64,000 bases of DNA from Modestobacter caceresii (GCF_000761485.1 NZ_JPMX01000001.1:32089-96088); one strand, 5' to 3'; counted from the stretch's first letter, positions 7,884-16,689 are shown. Translations and numbers: made by a program. Notes: generated from the letters alone by a model not told the origin.

Positions 7884-9208
7884 CCGGCGCCGGCCGGACC
7901 GGGCGGATCAGCTGGGAGCCGTTCGTGCTGTTCCGGCGGCTGCCGGCCGTGCCCCGGCTGCTGCTGCTGTCCCAGCTGGCGTTCAACATCGGCTTCTACC
8001 TGGTGGTGCCGTTCCTGGCGGTGCACCTCACCGAGGACCTGGCGCTGGCCGGTGGGCTGGTCGGCCTGGTGCTCGGCGTGCGCACCTTCAGCCAGCAGGG
8101 GCTGTTCTTCCTCGGTGGCGGGCTGGCCGACCGTTTCGGCGTCAAACCCGTCGTGGTCATCGGCTGCCTGATCCGGATCGCCGGGTTCGGGGTGCTCGCC
8201 GTCGCCACCTCGCTGCCCGCCGTGCTCGCCGGCACGGTGCTGGTCGGCTTCGCGGCGGCGCTGTTCTCCCCGGCGGTTGAGTCCGCACTGGCCGACCAGG
8301 GGCACCGGCTGGAGGCCGCCGGGGTGGTCACCCGGGCCGAGGTCTTCGGCCTGGACGCCATCGCGAGCAAGCTCGGCTCGGTCACCGGGCCGGCGCTGGG
8401 TGCCGTCCTGCTCACCGTGCCCTTCAGCGTCACCTGCTGGATCTCCGCCGGCGTCTTCGGCGTGGTGCTCGCCGCCCACCTGCGCTGGCTGCCACGTGAC
8501 CTGCGCACCGAGGGCAGCGGGCAGGAGAGCGTGCTCGCCGGGTGGGGGCACGTGCTGCGCAACCGCACCTTCCTGGCCTTCACCGCCTGCTACTGCACCT
8601 ACCTGCTCAGCTACAACCAGCTCTACCTGGCCCTCCCCGTCGAGCTCTCCCGGGCGACCGGCGGCCAGGGCGCGCTGGGCTGGCTGTTCGTGCTGGCCGC
8701 GGTGTCGGTGCTGCTGTTCCAGCTGTGGGTCACCGCACGCGCCCGGCGGGCCGGGGTGCAGCGGGCGCTGCCGTTCGGCTTCGCGCTGATGAGCGCGTCG
8801 TTCCTGCTGGTCGCGGTCTGCGCCCCGTTCGCCCCGCCCGCCGGGATCTGGGCGCTGGCGCCGGCGGTCGGCATGGTGCTGCTGCTCTACACCGGCCAGA
8901 TGGTCGCCGTGCCCCTCGCCCGGGACCTGGTGCCCCGGCTGGCCGGGGAGCGGCGGCTGGGTGCCCACTTCGGCTTCCTCGCCTCCGCCGGCGGCGCCGC
9001 GGTGCTGGTCGGCAGCACCGGGGTGGGCGCCCTGCTCGACCTCGCCGACCGGCCACAACCGGCCGCCGCCGTCCCGTGGCTGGTGCTCGCCGCCCTGCCC
9101 GCGGCCTCGGCCGTCGGCCTGGCGCTGCTCACCCGGCGGATCGCCCGCACCCCGGCGGCGGGGGCGCCGGCCCCCGCCGTCCCCGCCGAGGAACCGGTGC
9201 ACCCGTGA
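7880..9208 (+). CDS. MFS transporter within the Zur-box operon
   Basis: 442 residues with about 12 hydrophobic segments. The loop 2-3 signature is visible as GGGLADRFGVKPVVV. The N-terminal half (LLLLSQLAFNIGFYLVVPFLAVHLTED) resembles the MdtH/drug-exporter branch, so export is more likely than uptake. The C-terminus is a Pro/Ala-rich tail. It lies between the ATPase pair and the receptor of the second importer and is missing from the leftward arm. By analogy with opine-metallophore loci, which pair an Opp importer with an MFS exporter, it may export or recycle a chelator. That role is inferred from context only. Confidence 0.75.
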   Translation: MTGAGRTGRISWEPFVLFRRLPAVPRLLLLSQLAFNIGFYLVVPFLAVHLTEDLALAGGLVGLVLGVRTFSQQGLFFLGGGLADRFGVKPVVVIGCLIRIAGFGVLAVATSLPAVLAGTVLVGFAAALFSPAVESALADQGHRLEAAGVVTRAEVFGLDAIASKLGSVTGPALGAVLLTVPFSVTCWISAGVFGVVLAAHLRWLPRDLRTEGSGQESVLAGWGHVLRNRTFLAFTACYCTYLLSYNQLYLALPVELSRATGGQGALGWLFVLAAVSVLLFQLWVTARARRAGVQRALPFGFALMSASFLLVAVCAPFAPPAGIWALAPAVGMVLLLYTGQMVAVPLARDLVPRLAGERRLGAHFGFLASAGGAAVLVGSTGVGALLDLADRPQPAAAVPWLVLAALPAASAVGLALLTRRIARTPAAGAPAPAVPAEEPVHP

Positions 9209-9231
9209 CCGGCCGACCGAGAAGAGGGACC

Positions 9232-10710
9232 ATGCCCCGCCCCGCAGGTGCACTGCTCGCGCTGCCCCTCCTGCTCGCCGGGTGCTTCGCCCCCTCGGGC
9301 GAGCAGGCCGCCGACGGCGGGCAGCGGCTGGCGCTGGCGCTCGCCTTCCCCCCGGTCGCCGCGCTCTCCCCGTTCTCCGACGACGCGGCGCTGCTCACCC
9401 GGATGGGCGTGGGGGAGACGCTGGTGGGGCTGGACGAGGCCGGCCAGCCCGTCCCGCTGCTGGCCGAGAGCTGGAGCCGGGTCGACGACCGCACCGTCAC
9501 CCTCGACCTGCGGGGGGACGTGCAGTTCCACGACGGGACGCCGCTGGACGCCGAGGCGGTCGTCGGCGCCCTGACGGCAGCGGCCGCCGCAGCGCCGGCC
9601 CCCCGGTCGATCGACGGCCTGGGGCTCACCGCCCGTGCGGTGGACGAGGACACGGTCGAGGTCCGGGTGGCCGAGCCCGATCCGCTGCTGGTGCACCGGC
9701 TGGCGGCCCCCGGGCTGGTGGTCCTCGCCACCTCGGCCTACGCCGACCCGGCGGCGCCGGACCCGGTGGGCGCCGGCACCGGGCCGTTCGAGCTGACCGA
9801 GCTGCGCGGTGCGTCGGGTGCGACCCTCACCGCGGACGCCGACCACTGGGCGGGCGCGCCGGAGCTGGCCGGCGTGGACGTCACCTTCCCCGCCGACGCG
9901 GCCGCGCGCACTGCCGGGCTGCGAGCCGGTGAACTGGACGTGGCGGTCAACCTGCCCATCGCCCAGCTGTCGACGCTGACCGACACCGAGGTGCTCTCCG
10001 TGCCGTTGCCGCGGCTGGTCTCCCTCTCCCTGGACACCGCGGACGGGCCGTTCGCCGACCCGGGCCTGCGCGCGGCCGCAGTCGCGGCGATCGACCCGCA
10101 GCCGGTGGTCGAGGCGGTCTACGAGGGCCGGGCCGACGTCGCCGAGGGGCTGTTCGACGACGACACCGCCGGAGGCCTGGACCGGCCGGCGGTCACGCTG
10201 CCCCCGGCCGCCGACCCGGCCGGGACGAGCATCCGGCTGGCCACGTACTCCGACCGGCCCGAGCTGCCCGAGGCGGCCGCGGTGCTCGCCGAACAGCTGC
10301 GGCAGGCCGGGTTCACGGTGGAGGTCGTGGTGGCCGAGTACGCCACCCTGGAGACCGACCTGCTGGCCGGCACCTACGACGCGGTGCTCGCCAGCCGGCT
10401 CTACCTGGGCGACACCGGCGACCCGGTCGGCTACCTGGCCGCCGACCTGACCTGCGAGGGCAGCTACAACCTGGCCCGGCTCTGCGACCCGGCGATGGAC
10501 GCCGTCGTCGCCGAGGCAGCGACCCTGGCCGACCCCGAGGAGCGCCGGGCGGCGGCGCTGCGGATCGAGGCCCAGGTGCTCTCGACCGGCGCCGTGGTGC
10601 CGGTGCTGCACGAGCGAACCCACACCGGGTACGCCCCGACGGTCAGCGGTCTGGCCGTCGACCGGTTCGACCGGCTGCTGCTCGGCACCGGGACGACGGT
10701 CGAGGAGTGA
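9232..10710 (+). CDS. Family 5 substrate-binding lipoprotein of Opp/Nik ABC importer (copy 2)
   Basis: 492 residues starting MPRPAGALLALPLLLAGC, so the lipobox (LLAGC) lies at residues 14-18. The start is set by GAAGAGGG upstream of the ATG. The SBP_bac_5 features are FHDGTPLDAEAVVGAL, DPVGAGTGPFEL and VEAVYEGRADVAEGL. The two cysteines in DLTCEGSYNLARLCDP match the leftward paralogue at 2173-3681. Divergence between the two receptors, mainly in the ligand-lobe residues, suggests related but different ligands. The permease gene follows with a GTGA overlap. Confidence 0.85.
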   Translation: MPRPAGALLALPLLLAGCFAPSGEQAADGGQRLALALAFPPVAALSPFSDDAALLTRMGVGETLVGLDEAGQPVPLLAESWSRVDDRTVTLDLRGDVQFHDGTPLDAEAVVGALTAAAAAAPAPRSIDGLGLTARAVDEDTVEVRVAEPDPLLVHRLAAPGLVVLATSAYADPAAPDPVGAGTGPFELTELRGASGATLTADADHWAGAPELAGVDVTFPADAAARTAGLRAGELDVAVNLPIAQLSTLTDTEVLSVPLPRLVSLSLDTADGPFADPGLRAAAVAAIDPQPVVEAVYEGRADVAEGLFDDDTAGGLDRPAVTLPPAADPAGTSIRLATYSDRPELPEAAAVLAEQLRQAGFTVEVVVAEYATLETDLLAGTYDAVLASRLYLGDTGDPVGYLAADLTCEGSYNLARLCDPAMDAVVAEAATLADPEERRAAALRIEAQVLSTGAVVPVLHERTHTGYAPTVSGLAVDRFDRLLLGTGTTVEE

Positions 10711-12479
10711 CCGCCGCCGGCCGGGTGCGGCAGGTGGCTCCGGCCCGGCCGCGGCACACTCCCGGACGGCTCCGGTCGGGCCTGCTCCGCCCCGCGCTGA
10801 CCGGGCTGGGCGCGGTCGCCGGCACCGGGCTGCTGGTCGGGGCGCTGCCCTGGCTGTCCGGGGACGACCCTGCTCGCACCGTGCTGAGGGCCCGGGAGGT
10901 GGAGCGCGAGCCGGACCCGGCCGCGCTCGACGCGCTGCGCGAGCAGCTGGACCTCCCCGCCGACCCGGTCCGCGGCACGGTGGCCTGGCTCGGACGCGCG
11001 GTCACCGGCGACCTCGGCACCTCCTGGGTCAGCGGACAGCCGGTCGCCGAGGTCGTCCCGCCGGCGCTGGCCGTCTCCGCGACCCTCTCCGGGACGGCGG
11101 CAGCGGTGGCCGTCGTGCTCGCCGTGCTGTTCGCGTGGCCCGCCGTCCGCCGGGCCGCCGACGGCCGCGCCGACGGCGGCGGCGCCGCCGGGGTGCTGGC
11201 TGCCGCACTCGCCGCGCTGCCGGAGTTCGTGCTGGCCGTCCTCGGGGTCGCGGTGGTGGCCGTGGGCTGGGGGCTGCTGCCCACGTCGGGGTTCACCGGC
11301 CCGGAGCACCTCGTGCTGCCCGTCCTGGCCCTCGCCCTGCCGGCCGGGGGACTGCTCGGCCGGGTGCTGGCCGGCGCCGTCCGGGAGGCCGCGGGGGAGG
11401 CGTGGGTGCGCACCTGGCGGGCCGCCGGCGTCTCCCGGGCAGCGGTGCAGGGCGCGGTCGCCCGGCGGGCGCTGACCGTCGTCGTCCCGCAGGTCCTGCT
11501 GCTCCTCGTCGGCCTGCTCGGGGCCGGGGCCGTGATCGAGGCGGTGTTCGACGTGCCCGGGCTCGGCCGGGTCGCGCTGGCCGCTGCGCTGGCCCAGGAC
11601 CTGCCGGTCGTGCAGGCCGCCGTCGCGTTGCTGGTGCTGCTCGGTCTGGCCGCCGGCGGGGCCGGGGTGCTGCTGCACCGTGCGCTGCTCGGGCCGGCGG
11701 GCACCGACGGCGGGCTGTCGCCGGAGCTGCCGCCCCCGGCGCCCGGCGCCGGTCGGTGGGCGGCCGGGCTGCTCGCCGTGCTGTTGCTGGTGGTCCTCGT
11801 CGGCGTGTTGCGCGACCCCGCCGCCCAGGACCTCGGCGACCGGCTGGCCGCACCGTCGTGGGCCCACCCGCTGGGCGCGGACGCGCTGGGCCGCGACGTG
11901 CTCGCCCGGTTCGCCGCCGGCGCCCTGCCCTCGGTGGGGCTGGCCCTGCTGATCAGCGCGGTGGTCCTGGTGGTGGGGGTCGCTGCCGGACTGGTCGGCC
12001 GGGAGCGGGCGGGGCTGGCCGACGTGCTCAACGCGCTGCCGGCGGTGGTGGTGGGCATCGCGGTGGCCGCCGTCGCCGGGCCCAGCCTGGCCGGCGCGGC
12101 CGTGGCGGTGAGCCTGGTCGCCTGGATCCCGCTGGCGGTGCACACCCGGACCCTGGCCGCCGAGGTGCGCGCCTCGGGGTTCCACCTCGCGGCCCGCACC
12201 AGCGGGGCCGGTCGCTGGCACCTGGTGCGGCACCACCTGCTCCCGGTGGTCCTGCCGCCGGTCGGCCGGCACGCGCTGCTGCGGGTGCCGCACACCGCGC
12301 TGGCGCTGGCGGGGCTGTCCTTCCTCGGCCTCGGGGCCGGCGCCGAGTCACCGGAGTGGGGCCGCAGCCTCGCCGACGGGGTGGTCTACCTGGAGCGGGC
12401 GCCCTGGCTGGTGGCGGTGCCCGCAGCAGGGCTGGTGCTGCTCGGGGTCGTCGCCGGGCTGGTCCGCACCGGCCGCTGA
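10707..12479 (+). CDS. Fused double permease of an Opp/Nik-type ABC importer (copy 2)
   Basis: 590 residues from GTG. The first half is NikB/DppB-like (VTGDLGTSWVSGQPV; VFDVPGLGRVALAAALAQDLP) and the second is NikC/DppC-like (LGADALGRDVLARFAAG; SFLGLGAGAESPEWGRSLADG). It has the same unusual fusion as the copy at 388-2169, so the fusion came before the duplication. The last 94 bases overlap the convergent P-type ATPase gene. Confidence 0.85.
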   Translation: MTAAGRVRQVAPARPRHTPGRLRSGLLRPALTGLGAVAGTGLLVGALPWLSGDDPARTVLRAREVEREPDPAALDALREQLDLPADPVRGTVAWLGRAVTGDLGTSWVSGQPVAEVVPPALAVSATLSGTAAAVAVVLAVLFAWPAVRRAADGRADGGGAAGVLAAALAALPEFVLAVLGVAVVAVGWGLLPTSGFTGPEHLVLPVLALALPAGGLLGRVLAGAVREAAGEAWVRTWRAAGVSRAAVQGAVARRALTVVVPQVLLLLVGLLGAGAVIEAVFDVPGLGRVALAAALAQDLPVVQAAVALLVLLGLAAGGAGVLLHRALLGPAGTDGGLSPELPPPAPGAGRWAAGLLAVLLLVVLVGVLRDPAAQDLGDRLAAPSWAHPLGADALGRDVLARFAAGALPSVGLALLISAVVLVVGVAAGLVGRERAGLADVLNALPAVVVGIAVAAVAGPSLAGAAVAVSLVAWIPLAVHTRTLAAEVRASGFHLAARTSGAGRWHLVRHHLLPVVLPPVGRHALLRVPHTALALAGLSFLGLGAGAESPEWGRSLADGVVYLERAPWLVAVPAAGLVLLGVVAGLVRTGR

Positions 12480-14431
12480 GCCGGCGGACCGCCCTCGGCC
12501 TCGCGGGCGGCGGCCCGCCAGGCCGAGGAGCGCAGCAGCCGCAGCCCGTTCAGCGCGACCAGCACGGTCGACCCCTCGTGCCCGGCCACGCCCAGCGCCA
12601 GCGGCAGCGTGCCGATCAGGTCCCACGCCACCAGGACGACGATCACCGTGCCGGCGACCACCAGGTTCTGCACGACCAGCCGGCGGGCGCGGCGGGCCAG
12701 CGCGAGCACCGTGGGCAGCGCGGACAGGTCGTCCCGGACGACGATGGCGTCGGCGCTCCGCAGTGCCAGGGCCGACCCGATGCCGCCCATCGCCACGCCC
12801 ACGTCGGCGGTGGCCAGCGCCGGGGCGTCGTTCACCCCGTCGCCGACCAGCGTGACCCGGTGCCCGGCCCGCTGCAGCTCGCCGACCGCGGCGGCCTTGT
12901 CCTCCGGCAGCAGCCCGGCCCGCACGTCGCCGAGCCCGGCCTGGGCGGCCAGCGCGCGGGCGGCTCCGGCGTTGTCCCCGGTGAGCAGCACCGGCTCGGT
13001 GCCGGTCTGCCGGCGCAGCGCGGCGACGGCACCGGCGGCCTCCGGGCGCAGCCGGTCGGCGAGGGCCAGCACCCCGGCCGCGTTGCCGTCCACGGTGACG
13101 ACGACGGCGGTGCGACCGGCGGACTGCTCCTCGGCCACCAGCTCGGCGACCGCGAGCTGTCCCGACGTCGGCGCGGCGACGGTGACCGCGCGACCCCCGA
13201 CCGTGGCGGCGACCCCCGACCCGACCGCGGCCCGGAAGCCGGTGGCCGGGGCCGGGGAGAGCCCGGCGACGCGGGCGGCGGTGACGACCGCGCGTCCGAT
13301 CGGGTGCTCGCTGGGCCCCTCGGCCGCGGCGGCCAGGGCGAGCAGCTCGTCGCCGGTCGTCCCCGGCAGCGGGCGGACGGCGACCACCGCGGGCGTGCCG
13401 TCGGTGAGGGTTCCCGTCTTGTCCAGCGCCACCACCGTGGTGGCGCCCAGCTGCTCGAGCACGACGGCGGAGCGGATCAGCACCCCGTGCCGGCTGGCGT
13501 TGGCGATCGCCGACAGCAGCGGCGGCATGGTGGACAGCACCACCGCGCACGGCGAGGCGACGATCATGAAGGTCATCGCCCGCAGCAGCGCCTCCTGCAG
13601 CGACTCCCCGAACAGCTGGGGGACGCCGAACACGGCCAGCGTGCTGACCACGACGCCCATCGAGTACCGCTGTTCCACCTTCTCGATGAACAGCTGCGTG
13701 CGGGCCTTGGTGGCGCTGGCCTCCTCGACCAAGGTCGCGATCCGGGCGATCACCGCCTCGGCCGCCGGCCGGTCGACCCGGACGGTCAGCACGCCGGTGC
13801 CGTTCGACGTCCCGGCCCAGACCTCGTCGCCGGGCGCCTTGTCCACCGGCAACGGTTCGCCGGTGATGGACGCCTGGTCGACGTCCGAGCCGCCGTCCAG
13901 GACGGTCCCGTCGGCCGGCACCCGCTCGCCCGGCCGGACCACCACCACGTCGCCGACGGTCAGGTCGGCCGCGGGTACCGCGCGTTCCCGCCCGCCGGCC
14001 AGCACGGTGGCCTGCTCGGGGGCGAGGTCGGTGAGCCCGCGGACGGCGTCGGCGGTGCGGCGGGTGGCCACCGTCTCCAGCGCGCCGGAGGTGGCGAAGA
14101 TGACGATGAGCAGCGCGCCGTCGAAGACCTGGCCCAGCGCGAGCGCACCGATCGCGGCCAGCACCATGAGCAGGTCGACGTCCAGGGTGCGTTCGCGCAG
14201 CGCGGTGATCCCGGCCCAGGCCGGCTCCCAGCCACCGGTGGCGTAGCAGCAGAGGTAGAGCGCCCAGGCCAGCGGCTGCGGCCCGTCCAGCAGCTGCACC
14301 AGGCCCCCGGCGAGGAAGAACGCCAGCGCGGCGGCGGCCCAGCGCACCTCCGGTACCGCTCCCCAGCCGGGCAGCCGCGGTCGCCGAGCAGGAGCGGGGA
14401 CGGCCTGCTGCGGGGCCTGCGTCAGGGTCAC
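12386..14431 (-). CDS. P1B-4-type heavy-metal-exporting P-type ATPase (SPC motif)
   Basis: 681 residues. The phosphorylation site is in VALDKTGTLTDG, the actuator motif is SITGEPLPV, and the hinge is VGDGVNDAPAL. The metal-path motif is SPC (MIVASPCAVVLST), not CPC, and a late membrane helix reads GHEGSTVLVALNGLRLL. Both are hallmarks of the P1B-4 (CoaT/CtpD/CtpJ) group, which exports Co, Ni, Fe or Zn. There is no N-terminal HMA domain, which fits that group. The poorly conserved Ser/Thr-rich C-terminal tail overlaps the convergent permease gene. It is divergent from an ArsR/SmtB regulator with a perfect palindrome between them, so it is probably metal-induced. Confidence 0.88.
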   Translation of the reverse strand: MTLTQAPQQAVPAPARRPRLPGWGAVPEVRWAAAALAFFLAGGLVQLLDGPQPLAWALYLCCYATGGWEPAWAGITALRERTLDVDLLMVLAAIGALALGQVFDGALLIVIFATSGALETVATRRTADAVRGLTDLAPEQATVLAGGRERAVPAADLTVGDVVVVRPGERVPADGTVLDGGSDVDQASITGEPLPVDKAPGDEVWAGTSNGTGVLTVRVDRPAAEAVIARIATLVEEASATKARTQLFIEKVEQRYSMGVVVSTLAVFGVPQLFGESLQEALLRAMTFMIVASPCAVVLSTMPPLLSAIANASRHGVLIRSAVVLEQLGATTVVALDKTGTLTDGTPAVVAVRPLPGTTGDELLALAAAAEGPSEHPIGRAVVTAARVAGLSPAPATGFRAAVGSGVAATVGGRAVTVAAPTSGQLAVAELVAEEQSAGRTAVVVTVDGNAAGVLALADRLRPEAAGAVAALRRQTGTEPVLLTGDNAGAARALAAQAGLGDVRAGLLPEDKAAAVGELQRAGHRVTLVGDGVNDAPALATADVGVAMGGIGSALALRSADAIVVRDDLSALPTVLALARRARRLVVQNLVVAGTVIVVLVAWDLIGTLPLALGVAGHEGSTVLVALNGLRLLRSSAWRAAAREAEGGPPAQRPVRTSPATTPSSTSPAAGTATSQGARSR

Positions 14432-14443
14432 CGCGTCACCTTA

Positions 14444-14461
14444 TCTGCGCAGATGCGCAGA
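14444..14461. promoter_or_regulatory. Perfect 18-bp palindrome, ArsR/SmtB operator
   Basis: TCTGCGCAGATGCGCAGA is an exact inverted repeat: two 8-base arms around GA. It lies in the 63-base gap between the divergent ATPase and arsR-type genes. Size and placement fit a SmtB/CzrA-family operator controlling both genes. Confidence 0.75.
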
Positions 14462-14494
14462 CACGCAAGTCGACGTCCGGCCTAAGGTGCAGGC

Positions 14495-14839
14495 ATGGCA
14501 CACACCGGCATCGACGGCTTCTCCATGCCGTCCGGCGACGCGGTGCGGCGGGCCGCGGAGGCGCTGCGCATGCTGGGTGACCCGACCCGGCTCAACGTGC
14601 TCTGGGCGCTGATGCAGGGCGAGACGTCGGTCGCCTGCCTGGCCGAGCTCGCCGGCACCTCACCCACCGCGGTCAGCCAGCACCTGTCCAAGCTGCGGCT
14701 GGCCGGCCTGGTCACCAACCGGCGCGAGGGCACCTTCGTCTACTACCAGTTGGCCGACCCGCACGTGGGTGCGCTGCTGCGCCAGGCGCTCTCCCACGCC
14801 GGGCACCCGGTCGACGACCGGGTGTCCGAGCCCCGCTGA
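14495..14839 (+). CDS. ArsR/SmtB-family metal-sensing repressor, CzrA-like alpha5 site
   Basis: 114 residues with a winged helix: MLGDPTRLNVLWALMQGETSV, then the recognition helix in TSPTAVSQHLSKLRLAGLV. The C-terminal helix carries D88, H90, H101 and H104, the exact D-x-H-x10-H-x2-H spacing of the CzrA/SmtB alpha5 Zn(II)/Co(II) site. An N-terminal His3 may add a ligand. It should repress the divergent P1B-4 ATPase gene until metal is in excess, complementing Zur, which acts on uptake. The KmtR/NmtR group is the nearest alternative because those regulators control similar ATPases. Confidence 0.85.
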   Translation: MAHTGIDGFSMPSGDAVRRAAEALRMLGDPTRLNVLWALMQGETSVACLAELAGTSPTAVSQHLSKLRLAGLVTNRREGTFVYYQLADPHVGALLRQALSHAGHPVDDRVSEPR

Positions 14840-14936
14840 CCTGACCGCGGTCAGCCGGCGGCGGGCTGCCCGTCGCCGTCCGGCCGGCTGCCGCGGTGCC
14901 GGAGCAGCCGCGCGGTGGTCCTGGTCGTCGCTCCGG

Positions 14937-15101
14937 GTGGCCGTGCCGGGCGGGCCCGCGGAGTTCGAGCCCGACGAGTGGGTGGAGGTGGTCGGCACCC
15001 ACGTCCCGCCGCAGGTCGACCCGGCGGTCGGGTACCCGGAGCCGACGATCGACGCGGCGTCGGTGGTGGCGGTGGAGGCCCCGGTCGAGCCCTACGAGTG
15101 A
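14937..15101 (+). pseudogene. Remnant of a TIGR03943-like (YcgQ-type) protein C-terminus
   Basis: The frame ending at the TGA at 15099-15101 reads FEPDEWVEVVGTHVPPQV, then YPEPTIDAASVVAVEAP and a final VEPYE. This is the recognisable C-terminal block of TIGR03943 proteins (WVEV-G ... P-L-ASV ... P-PYE), which usually end in PYE. The rest of the roughly 230-residue protein and its permease partner are absent, and the sequence upstream to arsR shows no matching frame. TIGR03943/permease pairs often sit near zur in actinobacteria, so this looks like a deletion scar. A small 50-residue ORF from a GTG at 14943 is possible but has no obvious RBS. Confidence 0.4.
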
Positions 15102-15213
15102 GCCGGTGGCGGGACCCGCAGTCGACAACAGTTCTCACATGCTCCTATCCTCATGCGAAGAACGCCGGGCTCCATCCGCAGGGCGCGGGCCGCCTCGACG
15201 AGGAGACGACCAG

Positions 15214-15624
15214 ATGATCCGCAACACCCGCCAGCGCACCGCCGTCAACGCCGTCTTCGACGAGCTCGAGGGCTTCCACAGCGCGCAGGAGGTGCACGCC
15301 CGGATGCGGGCGGCGGGGGACACGATCGGGCTGTCGACGGTGTACCGGGCCGTGCAGGCGCTGGTCGACGACGGTGAGCTCGACTCCATCCGCACCGACG
15401 CCGGTGAGGCGATCTACCGGCGGTGCAGCACCCGGCACCACCACCACCTCGTCTGCCGCGTCTGCGGCCGCACCGAGGAGGTCGAGGGGCCCACGGTCGA
15501 GCGCTGGGCCGACCGCGTCGCCGCCGAGCACGGCTTCGTCGACGTCACGCACACGCTGGAGATCTTCGGCACCTGTGCGGCCTGCCACAGCGCCGGGGCG
15601 CCCTCGGCCGACCAGCCGGGCTGA
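15214..15624 (+). CDS. zur: Zinc uptake regulator Zur (FurB-type)
   Basis: 136 residues. The winged-helix recognition segment is TIGLSTVYRAVQALVDDGE. Next come YRRCSTRHHHHLVCRVCG with the structural-site cysteines C81 and C84, and FGTCAAC with C121 and C124. HxH-rich motifs and the THTLEIFGTC segment closely resemble mycobacterial FurB/Zur rather than the iron regulator FurA. The start is chosen by GAGGAG a few bases before ATG. Upstream lie about 110 bases of non-coding DNA with no obvious Zur box. It is the likely repressor acting on the boxes at 338-358 and 5319-5340. Confidence 0.92.
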   Translation: MIRNTRQRTAVNAVFDELEGFHSAQEVHARMRAAGDTIGLSTVYRAVQALVDDGELDSIRTDAGEAIYRRCSTRHHHHLVCRVCGRTEEVEGPTVERWADRVAAEHGFVDVTHTLEIFGTCAACHSAGAPSADQPG

Positions 15625-15651
15625 ACCGCCCGGCCGGTCGACGGGGAGGGG

Positions 15652-16689
15652 TCACATCGCACCCTCCCGGGCGGCCTGCCACAGGTCGATGCCGGCGTCG
15701 ACGGCGTGCTGGTCGATCGCGGCCAGCTCCTCGGCGGAGAACTCCAGGTTCTCCAAGGCGGCGACGTTCTGCTCCAGCTGCCGCACGCTGCTCGCCCCGA
15801 TCAGCACCGAGGTGACCCGGGGGTCGCGCAGCGCCCAGGCCAGCGCCAGCTGCGGCAGGCTCTGGCCGCGGGCCTGGGCGAGCTCGTTGAGCGCGCGCAC
15901 GTGGGTGACGTACTCGGGGGTGATCATCCCGGGGTCCAGCGACTTGGACTGGCCGGCCCGCGAGCCCTCCGGCACGCCGTCGAGGTACTTGTCGGTGAGC
16001 ATCCCCTGGGCCAGCGGGGAGAAGGCGATGCAACCGGCGCCCACGTCGGCGAGGGTGTCCAGCAGCCCCTCGGTCTCGATCCAGCGGTTGAGCATCGAGT
16101 ACGAGGGCTGGTGGATCAGTAGCGGCGTCCCCAGGTCGGCCAGGATCTCCGCCGCCTGCGCCGTCATCTCCGGCGAGTAGGAGGAGATGCCGGCGTAGAG
16201 CGCCTTGCCCGACTGGACGGCCGTGTGCAGCGCGCCCATGGTTTCCACCAGCGGCGTCGTCGGGTCGGGTCGGTGGCTGTAGAAGACGTCGACGTACTCG
16301 ACGCCCATTCGTTGCAGTGACTGGTCCAAGCTGGACAGCACGTACTTGCGCGAGCCGCCGCCCTGCCCGTAGGGGCCGGGCCACATGTCGTAGCCGGCCT
16401 TGGTGGAGAGGACCAGCTCGTCGCGGTACGGGCGGAAGTCGTCGGCCAGGTGCCGGCCGAAGTTGGTCTCCGCGCTGCCGTAGGGCGGTCCGTAGTTGTT
16501 GGCCAGGTCGAAGTGGGTGATCCCCAGGTCGAAGGCGCGCCGCAGGATGTCCCGCTGCCGGTCGAAGGGGACATCGTCCCCGAAGTTGTGCCAGAGGCCG
16601 AGGCTCACCGCCGGCAGGTCCAGGCCGCTGGTGCCGGTGCGCCGGTAGGTCATCGAGTCGTAGCGGGTGCTCTCCGCGGAGTAGGCCAT
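15652..16689 (-). CDS. Aldo/keto reductase, L-glyceraldehyde-3-phosphate reductase (YghZ/Gpr)-like
   Basis: 345 residues starting MAYSAESTRYDSMTYRRTG. The AKR features are FDLANNYGPPYGSAE (Asp/Tyr of the active site), STKAGYDMWPGPYGQ, YSHRPDPTTPLVETMGAL and a cofactor-binding end SVLIGASSVRQLEQNV. The MWPGPYG stretch and overall length fit YghZ-type enzymes, which are also called Kv-beta-like. An upstream start at 16755 would overlap the neighbouring gene and is rejected. The physiological substrate is not evident. Confidence 0.85.
   Translation of the reverse strand: MAYSAESTRYDSMTYRRTGTSGLDLPAVSLGLWHNFGDDVPFDRQRDILRRAFDLGITHFDLANNYGPPYGSAETNFGRHLADDFRPYRDELVLSTKAGYDMWPGPYGQGGGSRKYVLSSLDQSLQRMGVEYVDVFYSHRPDPTTPLVETMGALHTAVQSGKALYAGISSYSPEMTAQAAEILADLGTPLLIHQPSYSMLNRWIETEGLLDTLADVGAGCIAFSPLAQGMLTDKYLDGVPEGSRAGQSKSLDPGMITPEYVTHVRALNELAQARGQSLPQLALAWALRDPRVTSVLIGASSVRQLEQNVAALENLEFSAEELAAIDQHAVDAGIDLWQAAREGAM

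Noticed and set aside
7880..9208. MFS carrier considered as a member of a siderophore biosynthesis cluster
   Set aside because: No NRPS, NIS synthetase or nicotianamine-synthase-like gene is in the window. Only a transport or recycling role can be supported.
11135..14485. A 1116-codon plus-strand open frame spanning the fused permease and the P-type ATPase
   Set aside because: Low-complexity Arg/Gly/Ala translation with no recognisable domain. Both strands beneath it hold well-supported genes in other frames.
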